The translations under genes and the position numbers were made by a program. Positions 50,849-61,399 of a DNA stretch of 64,000 bases are shown here, piece by piece; position 1 is the first letter of the stretch, and each line of letters starts with the position of its first letter. This stretch comes from Spirodela intermedia (Eukaryota; Streptophyta; Magnoliopsida; Alismatales; Araceae), in NCBI GenBank assembly GCA_902729315.2, contig LR746267.1:2742886-2806885 (forward strand). Direction: 5' to 3'. Below the pieces are notes generated by a model. The model did not search any database, was not told where the DNA came from, and saw only the letters and a list, made by a program, of their open reading frames with translations.

Positions 50849-50879
50849 AGAAAATAATAAGGAAAGGGATAAATACGGT
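50566..50879 (+). repeat. Right copy of the long duplication flanking copy B
   Basis: Begins directly after the polypurine run of copy B and repeats 41511-41858 almost exactly, then continues past AAATACGGT into CAACCTGTTTTC, which is the uninterrupted element C LTR. This shows which side is continuous with the target. Confidence 0.85.
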
Positions 50880-52541
50880 CAACCTGTTTTCATAGTGACC
50901 ATTATTGTCAAATGAATGTGTGTTCGAGAATTCACACATATAACATGAGGTCAGCCGTGAATGTCTCCAAATTATTTTAATAGTTCAATGATCATTAAGT
51001 TGCCTTTAATCTTGATGATTTTGCATTCGAAAATAAAAGATTAACTGTTATTCGTAGAATGTTGAAAATATGAATACAATGAGATTTGAGTATGAAAATC
51101 AATAGAAAATAAGTTAGAAATGATCTTAGCTTAATTTTAGACGAGTTTCGGAGGATTCAAAAGAAGAACAAAGATCATTTGTCAAGTTTTGAATTAGTTC
51201 TACTCATTTCAATTGAAACATGCATGAAATAGAAATAACTTATGGTAAAATATAAATAAATGACAAAAGTAGGTAAGTAAATACTGAAAACAAGAAATAA
51301 ATCATTGTCCAAGTATAGTTTGCCTTCTAGGTAACTGGAGACACCAGTCTGGTGACTTGGTTTCATCCGAACATGTCACACCATGTCAGAAGTTGCAGAA
51401 GTATCGTTTGGAAGCACTGCACTGCTTGTTGGAGAGATCTGCTGAAAGAAGGGTTGACTATGCTATCAATGTCGTCTGAGAGAAGAAGGAAAGAGCTGAC
51501 CACTCGTTGAAGGCCTTAAGTGCAGTAGGGGGAGGAAGGAACGAATTTGTTGAATGCTAGAGGCATTGATTGGGCAAAAGGAGGGAAGAATGAATTGTCG
51601 TATTGGTGACTACCATTAGGATTTTAAAGATAATCGATAATGTGTGTTTTACTAGATATAACTGATTATTATCTTTATATCCTTGATGATGATACACACT
51701 AGAGCTTAAGTTCTCGATATCATGGTGCATTGCGAGCCACTGAATCAGATGTGCTTGGTCACGTGGCACACTAAGTGTCGTAGGATCAACCTGCCATGAA
51801 CTGTTGTCGATCGGGAACTTAAGTCTCTAGTATGGTGGCACTTTATTAGCTATTGGATCATCATTTATGGCCACGTGCATACTAGGTGACGTTGGATTCA
51901 TGAACTGCAGATGGATTGTTTTATACATCTGGTATCATGACGTCTCGCCTACTGTTTGATTTGACTTATCTAATGATGTGACTTGCTAAATACTACTAGA
52001 TCACATTGCACTCTAGATGGCTGCCTTGAGACACACAAAAATGTTTAGTCCCACATCAAAAATATTACGGTGATTGAGCAGAATATAAATCAAAACTATA
52101 TCATCTCATCAGAGATCCCTTCTTCCGAAATAAAATAATGCCCATGACCATCTTGAGAGAAGGTAAAAAAGTGGTCCACCCTTGTGTGTGCACATGTGTA
52201 TGACGCTTCTTGCTCCACGACTAGTTGGCCACCGGGACATGGTAGGGGAGTGAGACACACGTGCGAGGAGCGAGTCCCTCACCGCTTGAGGCCAGCTTGT
52301 GGCTCCCCCCAGTTTGGGTCTACCCACTCGACCATAGCACCACTCTAGGTTGGCTGCCAAGAGTGTTAGCTTTCTAGCAAGCAGAATATTTTTATATTTT
52401 ATATTTTTAAATAATCTAAAATTACACAGTATTTTAACTTCAAACTTCTAAAATTAAAAATATATCCTATTTTATTCTATAAGTTAACAAAATAAAATAA
52501 AATAACAAAACTAATTAAAACACAAAAATCTAGCTTTAACA

Positions 52542-54372
52542 AATGACTACCTATTACATTAGTTCCTAATGTAGGACTTAAGAAAATGTAAATAAACATG
52601 ATAAAATTTTTATGAATTCATATCAATCAAACTTCTTGGTGTTATTTGTTGGATACACTTCTTATTTCCAATATCTTTCACAAGCGTATCAATGAAAATA
52701 TTTGTAATATTTATGATAGAAATCTTGGTCTACGTTTGTTTTTTGACCAATCAAGTATTATTAAACCTATTCTTACAATTAAAAAATTTAATCCATAATT
52801 AATAAAGAATTCAAAAGATCTATCTTTGATTCAAGTAGAAATAAACATTTAGTCCTGTACATCAACAAAACTAAGATTCTAACAAATTTTCACAATAGGT
52901 GCTCCTATTACTAATGATTTCGCTTGTGCAAATTTATTAAGCTAAGAGTGTGATATCTAATACAACTTTTTAAAGAAGACTATACCCATTAAAGAGATGC
53001 TTCAATAAAATGTTGGCTCCATGAGCTTTGGTTGCTCTAGAATATTTTAAGATGATCAATTCACATACATATAATCAAATGATAATATTTTAAATATGTT
53101 TAATTAAATATCTCATGAGAACTCATTTGGTGACTCATATTTAAGTAATGATTTATGAGAATTTTGAAAACATATTTATCATGTTAAAATGTCCTTAGGA
53201 GAATACAAATATATTATTTAATGCTCATGACTTGAGATTGATAAAAAGTTTTCAAAATCTATTCAAAATCATTCTTTTATCTATTGGATACATTTTCAAC
53301 CATTTACATATCATACCCTCGGATTGGAAAGAATGAATTTGAATATGGAAAAATGCTCATAGATGTAATTTAAAGCAATGCGATGAAGACATGAAAATAA
53401 TGTTATGGGTTAACATTTGAAGAATGAATATGCATGTTTAATTTTCAGGTGAAATTGTTATTTACTTTGAAGTAGATTATTCTTGATTGTTCAATTTAAA
53501 GTAATGATTACGAGAAATTGTAAATGAGTGATATAAAGTACTGATATGAAACCTTAAAGGTGATATTTTATGACCATATTTTGTTTGCCATAATTAAGAT
53601 ACTATTTTATTCAGAGAATATTCACATATTACCTTGTGGTGACTTACACCCATAATTGAAAACCTAATTTTAATATTTTTTAGGATTGAGAAATCTGATC
53701 TTGAATCCATTTTAAAGTTGATGGCAGATACCAAGGCTTTTCTAGAATCTGGCCCAAAGATCTCAAACCAATCAAGGGTAGCGATATTAGGAGGAAAATA
53801 TGACCTCATAAGTGTGAGTTTTTTAAAATTTAGAACGGTGTTCCAAGGATACGACATTTCATGATTTTCTCCCTGAGATTCTCGTGTGATAGGCGATGCG
53901 AGAGCCCGAGAGTGACGATGCCTACGAGGAGCAATTTAATGGTGGTCAACGCTCTAATGTGATTCCATCATTCTTATTGCCGCTCAGGCGCGATAACCGT
54001 TAAGTTAGCCAAGAATGATTGCGCGCAAAGAAGCGCATATCATTTGTTCTTTGAGAAGTAAAGACCAGAAAAAAATAATGTAATACATAATCGTGTATGA
54101 AGGATTCCAGAAGGGAAACCCTAAACCAGCACCGGAGGTACCACTTATTTACGTTCGTCCTGCTCCGAAGAGCCCACAACGCATCAGGATCGTGGATGAG
54201 GAGAAGCGTGGTCTGCATCGCAGAAACTGGACACGCAGGTACTAATCGTGTGTCAGAGGTTGGAGAAAGGGGAGGTATCGGGAGATATCACCGAGGGAGG
54301 CCCACTTAGTAGCGGGGGACGGGGGTAGTGAGCTATCGATAGTACGGCGTAGAGGGAGATGGTGACTGTGGG
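52542..54372. other. AT-rich intergenic region
   Basis: No gene recognised. A minus-strand frame at 53594-53857 (87 aa) has no known domain. From about 53880 composition becomes mixed, likely marking the 3' side of the extensin gene. Confidence 0.5.
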
Positions 54373-54577
54373 GTGGGGACTTTCAGTAGTACCGAAGAGG
54401 AGGCGAAAGTGAAGGCGGGGGTGGGGACTTTCAGTAGTAGGGAGGAGGAGGAGGAGAGGGTGAGGGTGGAGGTGGGGACTTTCAGTAGTACCAAAGAGGA
54501 GGCGAAGGTGAAGGTGGGGGTGGGGACTCTCAGTAGTAAGGAGGAGGAGGAGAGGGTGAGGGTGGGGGTGGGGACTC
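54373..54577 (-). repeat. Extensin-type repeats beyond the stop, each with an in-frame TGA
   Basis: Downstream of the extensin stop (54578-54580) the repeat array continues in the same frame. Each unit encodes a Ser-Pro-rich stretch ending Tyr-Tyr-stop. Further TGA codons lie at 54530-54532, 54482-54484, 54431-54433 and 54383-54385, at spacings of 48, 48, 51 and 48. The units read TACTACTGA(A/G)AGTCC, while coding units read TACATCTACAAGTCC. They are presumably part of the 3' UTR. Confidence 0.8.
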
Positions 54578-56525
54578 TCAGTAGTAAGGAGGAGGAGGAG
54601 AGGGTGAGGGTGGGGGTGGGGACTTGTAGATGTACGGAGGAGGTGGCGAGGGTGAGGGTGGGGGTGGGGACTTGTAGACGTAAGGAGGAGGAGGCGAGGG
54701 TGAGGGTGGCGGTGGGGACTTGTAGATGTAAGGAGGAGGAGGCGAGGGTGAGGGTGGGGGTGGGGACTTGTAGATGTAAGGAGGAGGAGGCGAGGGTGAG
54801 GGTGGGGGTGGGGACTTGTAGATGTAAGGAGGAGGAGGCGAGGGTGAGGGTGGGGGTGGGGACTTGTAGATGTAAGGAGGAGGAGGCGAGGGTGAGGGTG
54901 GGGGTGGGGACTTGTAGATGTAAGGAGGAGGAGGCGAGGGTGAGGGTGGGGGTGGGGACTTGTAGATGTAAGGAGGAGGAGGCGAGGGTGAGGGTGGTGG
55001 TGGGGACTTGTAGATGTAAGGAGGAGGAGGCGAGGGTGAGGGTGGGGGTGGGGACTTGTAGATGTAAGGAGGAGGAGGCGAGGGTGAGGGTGGGGGTGGG
55101 GACTTGTAGATGTAAGGAGGAGGAGGCGAGGGTGAGGGTGGGGGTGGGGACTTGTAGATGTACGGAGGAGGAGGCGGCGAGGGTGAGGGTGGGGGTGGGG
55201 ACTTGTAGATGTAAGGAGGAGGCGGCGAGGGTGAGGGTGGGGGTGGGGGTGGGGACTTGTAGATGTAAGGAGGAGGAGGTGAGGCTGAGGGTGGGGGTGG
55301 GGACTTGTAGATGTAAGGAGGAGGCGGCGAGGGTGAGGGTGGGGGTGGGGACTTGTAGATATAAGGAGGAGGAGGCGAGGGTGAGGGTGGAGGTGGGGAT
55401 TTGTAGATGTAAGGAGGAGGAGGCGACGGTGAAGGTGGGGGTGGGGACTTGTAGTGGGATGTGGGCGGCGGGGTCTTCACAGGTGGCGGCGGAGACTTAT
55501 AGATGTAAGTAGGGGTTGGAGGCACATGGTGCTTGTGGCATTCCTTGTATTGCTTCTTGGGGGCGTAGGCGAAAGACTTAGTCTTTAGGACAATCAGCCT
55601 GTTGGACGTAGACTTGACGTGCAGCTTGGCTCCCTTGTTCCCCCTGTTGATGTCGGTGGCGACGTTGCAAAGGGAGCCATTGGGGCCAGCATGGAGCTGC
55701 GCCTTGCAGTTGGCAGCTCCATACTTCACGTAGTCATAACCCTTGACAATGATGGAATATACACCAGTGCTCCTAGTCTTTCCGAATGCGAGGATATGCT
55801 TATCGCCAGCCTTGCAAGTCACCTTCACAGTGGCACCTGTGCATGGCAACATCGAGAGATGTTTTTAGACCGATGGTTTAATAATTTTGATGAAAATATA
55901 TACTATTTATGTTTTCCCATTATTTTGTGTATTTTATAATGTATGATTCATATGATCCTGACGAATAACCTTCTACCATGAGTCAAAATGAATTGGCATT
56001 AAGATGTTTTAATGGGGACGGTTTGAACACAGTGAATGGGGGGGCTATCATGCTTATAGTTAGATATATCTAAACTTATAAACCTGTATCGGTTCAAGTT
56101 GAAGCTCAGTTGATTGGGTTTACTCCCCAAAAGTCAATGAAGCTGTTTTCATGGTGGCTTTATTTGAAATACAATGAAGCTATTAGAGAAAGAAGTATAG
56201 TACCTTGGAGAAGCTTCTTGCCATGCGACTTGGCGGGTTGATTCCAGTCGTAGCATTGGTAGCAATAGACATTTCCGGTAACCTTGACAACAAGTTCACG
56301 ATTTGGTGGGGGTGGGGACTTCACCGGAGGAGGCGGGGAACGGTAGTAATAAGGGGGAGACGGAGGTGGCGGCAGCGATGGCGAAGGACGCGGTGGAGAT
56401 GGATACCCTTGGGCCATCGCACTGCGGACATTACCCGCCAGGAAGATCACGGTCAGGGTCATTGCGATGGCCCCCGGCCGGAGGCGACGCCCCCTTTCAG
56501 GGGTGTCAGGATGGGCGCAGCCCAT
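54578..56525 (-). CDS. Chimeric extensin with Pollen Ole e 1 domain
   Basis: Two minus-strand exons (56525-56204, 55836-54578) join in frame (LLQ|GATVKVTCK) to 526 aa. Residues ~21-38 are a hydrophobic signal segment ending AMAQ. The 56525 ATG has a strong CCATGG context; an in-frame ATG at residue 22 is an alternative start with a more typical signal peptide. A short Pro-rich stretch (41-75) precedes an Ole e 1-like domain (~77-205) with spaced cysteines (YCYQC, VTCKAG, ANCKA, SLCN). The C-terminal ~310 residues are ~18 repeats of YIYKSPPPPSPSPPPP: SPPPP is the Hyp-O-glycosylation motif of extensins and YxYK is the isodityrosine cross-linking motif. The product is a secreted structural cell-wall glycoprotein, cross-linked by apoplastic peroxidases. 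A repeat array with stops continues past the C-terminus. The long open frame on the opposite strand is a shadow of the repeats. Confidence 0.92.
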
Positions 56526-56640
56526 GGCACTTCTCTTCCGTCCACTCTGCGGACTGCTCCACGAGAAATGTAGGGCGAAGCCGAGAGATGAAGGCTAGCT
56601 ATCGTCGTTTGGATGAGAGCCTTATCACCGAAGAGACCCA

Positions 56641-56650
56641 TATATTTATA
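56641..56650 (-). promoter_or_regulatory. TATA box of the extensin gene
   Basis: TATAAATATA on the minus strand lies about 116 bp upstream of the ATG at 56525. It is a strong plant TATA consensus at an appropriate distance. Confidence 0.75.
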
Positions 56651-57565
56651 GACCTCAAGAGAACAGCACGTCGTAGGCAGGCAGATGCAGGTGAGGCCTA
56701 CCTTCCCTTCGAGTCCTCGCCAGCGGAGGCATCGTCAGCGACGCAACCCGCGGCTTGGAGTGGGTCACCGCGTGGGTGGCCGTTGATGAAGTCTCCCTTG
56801 GACGCTTCGCGTGTGAGTAGCCGGCTGACGGAGGAAATGATACCGCGAGTCAAGCCACGCAAAGTTGTGGGGACGGTAGTTGAATGGAAAGACAAAATGA
56901 GGGAGAAAAGAGAAGGTATGAGGGGTGTAATTGATTGACTCTGTCGTCGCCGAGACGTGGCAGCTGCCTTGGCAGTGGAGATGGTCTCCTTGACATGAAA
57001 GTTCGTAGGGGTTGTTTTCCGCGCGAGATCACCTGAATCTTTCCGCCCTCTTTCTGTATACCCTCAGGTCCCGTATACAATGAAACTTATCTCTAATCCT
57101 TGACGATTTCAAGTCCTCATTTCCTGTGTCATCCAAGCGTAGCCGAATATGATAATTCCAAACGTGGACCAGAGCAAGCATAATTCAATAAGATTTGTAG
57201 CCGCAGAAATGTCTCCGAAATGGGCTCAGAACAAGTTGCTTGCATAACAATATCTCTCTCGTTCTATCTATCCCGATGTCTCATAGGCATATACCAGAGG
57301 TAGCTTGCATAACAACATCTCTCTCGTTCTATCTATCTATATATCTATCTATGCATGTATGTGTATGCAGGTATCTATCTATCTAGCTAGCTAGCTATCT
57401 AGCTATCTATCTGTGTACTTGAACTTCATCAGGGCTTGACAATGCTCATCCCGGTCAATTGTTTATCATTGTACCACATTAAAAGGCAACATGTATTATT
57501 GAATTGTGATACTTGTATTGACTTCTAGAGTTAGAAGAAATCGTGTCCGGTCCGGACATCAGCAA
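56651..57565. other. Upstream region of the extensin gene and microsatellite
   Basis: Probably the distal promoter of the extensin gene. A compound (TATC)n/(CTAG)n microsatellite spans about 57328-57413, and a short phrase (GTAGCTTGCATAACA with CATCTCTCTCGTTCTATC) is repeated at 57235 and 57300. No coding region is supported. Confidence 0.55.
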
Positions 57566-58045
57566 CTCCCACGCCTTTTATTTAGTCAAATAACGTCGAC
57601 TTTGCTTTGTGGAGAGAAGGATTTGCCGTACAGGAACTCTTTGATTCAAGATCCGCTTGCCTTCCGCCCTTCCCAGCTCGGTTATTAAGAAAACGGAACC
57701 TGGATGGAGCTGGTTAGATGCGTGGGACAGCTGGGACGCGAGAACCCCCGCTTTTTTGAAATCTGCCTCCATTCACTTTCATTTAAAAACCCGGCTCGCT
57801 CTCGGCTACGTTTCCTGCTTAAATAAGCTAAGGAACGAATCCCGAAGCCACCTTCTTCCGTGGGGTTGGTTAGTTGGTCCCAGGCCCAGTGTCTTCTCTT
57901 CCCAAATTAACTTGTGCCCCATAGAAAGTCTGCAAAAATCCTTCTTTTAGTGTCCAGGAAACATTACAGATAAAATGTGGAGAGAAGGATTCTTCTCTCC
58001 ACAAAGCAAAGTCGACGTTATTTGACTAAATAAAAGGCGTGGGAG
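57566..58045. repeat. Perfect 54-bp inverted repeat with a ~370-bp loop
   Basis: Arms 57566-57619 and 57992-58045 are exact reverse complements. Outside them CCGGACATCAG (57552) and ACTAATGTCCGG (58050-58061) extend the symmetry imperfectly. Inside the right arm boundary, TGTGGAGAGAAG-GATT-CTTCTCTCCACA (57976-58003) is a second perfect 12-bp hairpin. The loop has no recognised gene. It could be a MITE-like foldback element or the product of a template switch. Confidence 0.8.
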
Positions 58046-59924
58046 GACGTTACTAATGTCCGGTCCCTCATTAATTATCAACCTTCTGGACTCTTCGATT
58101 TGCTCTTGGTGTCCAGCCCCTCGCCCCTCAAGCGAGTTTCCCTCTCTGCTAACTGTCCCTCTTCGAGGAGTTCCCTCCGGTGCCCTTTTTCATTCTACTC
58201 CTGGAAATAACAAGTGCTACCGCACACATTTAGGGCGCCACTCTCTTTCTGAGTTATTCCAGCTTCTACATTCTTTTGTGCCGCGGTGAATAATGGATTT
58301 AAACAATAATATTTTGATAATTTTTTTAGTAATAAATTTTAAGCCATAAAATTGATAATATATAATGTTCATTTAATTGGATATTCATATCTTAGATGAT
58401 ATTAAGGAGTCTAAATTATCGATACATACATAAATGAAACTTTAATGGTACTAAGTTGTAAAATGATTAAATTGATGAACTAGATCACAGTAAATATCTG
58501 ACACTATTTCAAATTCTTATTATGGACATAAATGTTATAATATGAGTATAACTATAATAAAAAATCTATATGAGATAAATCTCTTATCATCTTCTATGCA
58601 AGTTTTAATATTTAAATTTTCTATATCAAAGGCTTAACCAATAGAGGTATGTAAGTAACCAATAGAAAGCCCTTCGAATGAGGAGTCAAATGAAATAGAT
58701 TTCAAAGAAAATTGTTAATGACTTGACTTTTATTGATTTAAAAAAGTACTAAATTAATATCTTTGCCTAATGGCAAAAAATAGTTTAGAAGCTTGATCCA
58801 ACTAACTAAAATGATTTTAATCTGAGAAAAAAATATGTAATAGATACAAGCATGTGACTATAAAATGAAAATAAAATATACAAGAAAATCTAAAGTTGAA
58901 AATGACACATCAAAAATCAGAGTATCAAAAGAGATATTCTTTTTGTAAACTTTGTGATTATTTTCTTGTATTTTCAGAACCCATGTGTAGCTGGTTAAGG
59001 CCCATCAAAGTTTTACCATTTGACCTGAGAAAGGCCAAAAAGGATTGGTCTGAATTGATCGACCAATTTAGGGTAATGAGAAAATAGACAAATTTCAGAC
59101 AACAATAGTTGCTTCAAAAGACATTTCTCATCTGTGTCCTCTCTCATGTCTCAAAGATCTAAGGAAAAAATCAGATTGATTCAAGTTGAGTTATGCATAC
59201 TATTAGAATCTCAATGTTTTTCTCCCTTGACCCAAAACTTCTCAAGCCCTTTAACAACTCCTACCATACCAAAATGACATGTGAATAATGTGGTAACTTT
59301 ATTCCAGATTTTTTTTTTTTTTTTATGTGTGGAATGTGGACTTGTTGAGACACATGTAATGTGTTGTCAATGTAGTCACATAGGTCTTTGAGGTAACTAT
59401 GGCATGCTTGCAATAGAAAGATCTTGGACTACTAGAGTTAGGGTTCTAGATGGAGGGATCATAGACTTGCAGAGCCTGAAGATGGTTAATGCATCATTCT
59501 TGTATGTTAATTAAGGTAAAATGATGATAAATGTCACAATAACGAATTCCAAATGTAATAAAATCATGTGAAATTTTTTAAAAAGATTATATAATTAATT
59601 TCATGAATTTATCCTTAAATATGCATATTTTTTGTGAGAAGTTTTTACTTTATCCTCTAATTTTTGTTCCAACCTGATTCTCCAAAGTAGATAGTTTAGT
59701 GTAATCAAGAAGAAATTATTTTGTGCAATTTTCGTGAAGTTTAAGTTAGAACAAAAGATGGCACAAATCATAGAAGGCCACGTCATCCAAGGTATATTTT
59801 CTAAGCCATGTAAGCACACAAGTGCGTGGAGACTTGTTGGATTCCACCTCAACTTCCTATTTTTGACAAACCAAAAAATTAACAATGATTGTTAGGAGGT
59901 CAGAGGAGAAGGGCGCGTTTTTCC
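58046..59924. other. AT-rich intergenic region, nothing recognised
   Basis: No frame with a domain, no LTR similarity noticed. The short frame at 58896-59087 is within chance expectation. Confidence 0.5.
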
Positions 59925-60424
59925 CTCTCTTCCCATTTCTCCCTCCCTCTCTCGTTCTCTCCCTCTGTTTCTCGTCCTCTCCCTCATTCTCGCCCTCTCC
60001 CTCACTCTCTCGTTCTCTTCCTCTCTTCCTCGTCCTCTCCCTCACTCTCTCACCCTCTCCCTCACTCTCTCGCCCTCTCCCTCACTCTCTCGCCCTCTCC
60101 CTCACTCTCTCGTTCTCTCCCTCTCTCTCTTGTCCTCTCCCTCTCCCTCTTGTCCTCTCACTCTCCCTCATGTCCTCTCCCTCTCTTTCTCGTCCTCTCC
60201 CTCACTCTCTTGTTCTCTCGCTCTCTCTCTTGTCCTCTCCTTCTCCCTCTTGTCCTCTCCCTCTCCCTCTCTCTCTCGCCCTCTCTCTCACTCTCTTGTT
60301 CTCTCGCTCTCTCTTGTCCTCTCCCTCTCCCTCTTGTCCTCTCCCTCTCTCTCTCGCCCTGTCTCTCACTCTCTTGTTCTCTCGCTCTCTCTTTTGTCCT
60401 CTCCCTCATTCTCTCGTTCTCTCC

Positions 60425-60464
<40 letters not shown>

Positions 60465-60570
60465 TTCTCTGTTCTCTCTCCTGTTTCTCCCTCTCTCTCT
60501 CTCTCTCTCTCATACACACACACACACACACACAGACACATACATTCTCTGTTCTCTCTCCTGTTTCTCC

Positions 60571-60639
<69 letters not shown>

Positions 60640-60712
60640 TCTCTGTTCTCTCTCCTGTTTCTCCCTCCCTCTCTCTTTCTCGTTCTCTCCCGCTCTTCCT
60701 CTCTAATTCTCT
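59925..60712. repeat. 0.8-kb CT-rich minisatellite with CA blocks
   Basis: Almost pure CT sequence. The left part repeats CTCTCCCTCACTCTCTCG-like units (about 18-24 bp). The right part has three copies of a block made of (CT)n, (CA)n and ATTCTCTGTTCTCTCTCCTG (around 60430, 60500 and 60580). Very long frames exist on both strands only because CT/CA repeats lack stop codons; no protein is supported. Confidence 0.9.
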
Positions 60713-61100
60713 TTGCACAAAAGGCTGCTGGCGCAGAAGAAGAAGACGAACCGCATTTCATGTGGAGAGAGAAGACGGGGTTCACAAGAGAATCGATCTG
60801 TCAAGCACCAATTCTCAACGGACCCAACAGCCTCTATGAGCGGACATGGTCATGAGGAACCGAAACATACCGTGGTTATGAGCATACCGGGTCGCGATGA
60901 ACCTAAACGGTTCGGCCTCTATACCAGCACATTTCCTGATGTACTCATTGTGTATGCTTCCCAAGGTGACTCTTTGTGGCTATAAATAGAGGGTCCCTTC
61001 CCATGTTTGAGTATTATTTAGCATGTTCTCTGGTATCTATAATCTTGCCACTATCATCCCTAAAGAAAGAGTTTGAGAGTGAGTCTTAAAAGAATGATCT
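60713..61100 (+). promoter_or_regulatory. Promoter-like segment with TATA box, possibly from an LTR
   Basis: CTATAAATAGAGGGTCCC (60980-60997) is a strong TATA motif followed by leader-like sequence. No convincing coding region lies downstream, and the plus-strand frame 60713-60985 has no domain. LTRs of copia elements often look like this, but no second LTR, PBS or element protein was found, so the origin is undetermined. Confidence 0.3.
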
Positions 61101-61363
61101 TCTTGAGTTGGTGAGTGACCGGTGAGTTTATTTGAGGGCCAAGATTAGAGATTCATTCTTTTAGTTCTTAAAGAGCGTTCTTCTATACTTCTTTCACATC
61201 TAACGGAGCTTTCATCATTGCCTGTGGCCTTCTATACTTTGAAGGCCAACCTCTGAACCATGGCAAAATTCTCGTGTTATCTTGGTTGTGAATTGTTAGT
61301 TTTTTCTATTTTCTTACAATATAGTTTCTGCCAGTTCATATTAGATATTTTTTCTGTAACACT

Positions 61364-61399
<36 letters not shown>

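Larger units (their letters stand above)
41311..52541 (-). mobile_element. 5' LTR of element C, split by copy B
   Basis: On the minus strand this LTR starts TGTTAAAGC (52541) and ends GTTGATCACA (41311), followed by a PBS. Copy B (41859-50566) lies inside it; the LTR itself is 41311-41858 plus 50567-52541, about 2.2 kb once one copy of the duplicated segment is discounted. The counterpart at 24339-26392 is similar throughout in the opposite orientation. The GA-rich block 41511-41858 is repeated at 50566-50879. Confidence 0.78.

Noticed and set aside
24339-52541. The ~2-kb inverted repeats as terminal inverted repeats of a giant DNA transposon
   Set aside because: The units have TG...CA ends and one is followed by an LTR-type primer-binding site, so they are LTRs; no transposase lies between.
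53594-53857. 87-codon minus-strand frame as a gene fragment
   Set aside because: Looks protein-like in composition but matches no family I can name and has no supporting exons.
54373-55512. 379-codon plus-strand frame of repeated Gly/Val/Arg/Glu/Cys-rich units
   Set aside because: It is the exact antisense of the extensin repeat array; the 48-bp period keeps it open. The minus strand has a signal peptide, Ole e 1 domain, intron and TATA box.
59885-60855. Several 180-316-codon frames on both strands
   Set aside because: They translate CT/CA simple repeats, which lack stop codons. No domain, no splice structure.
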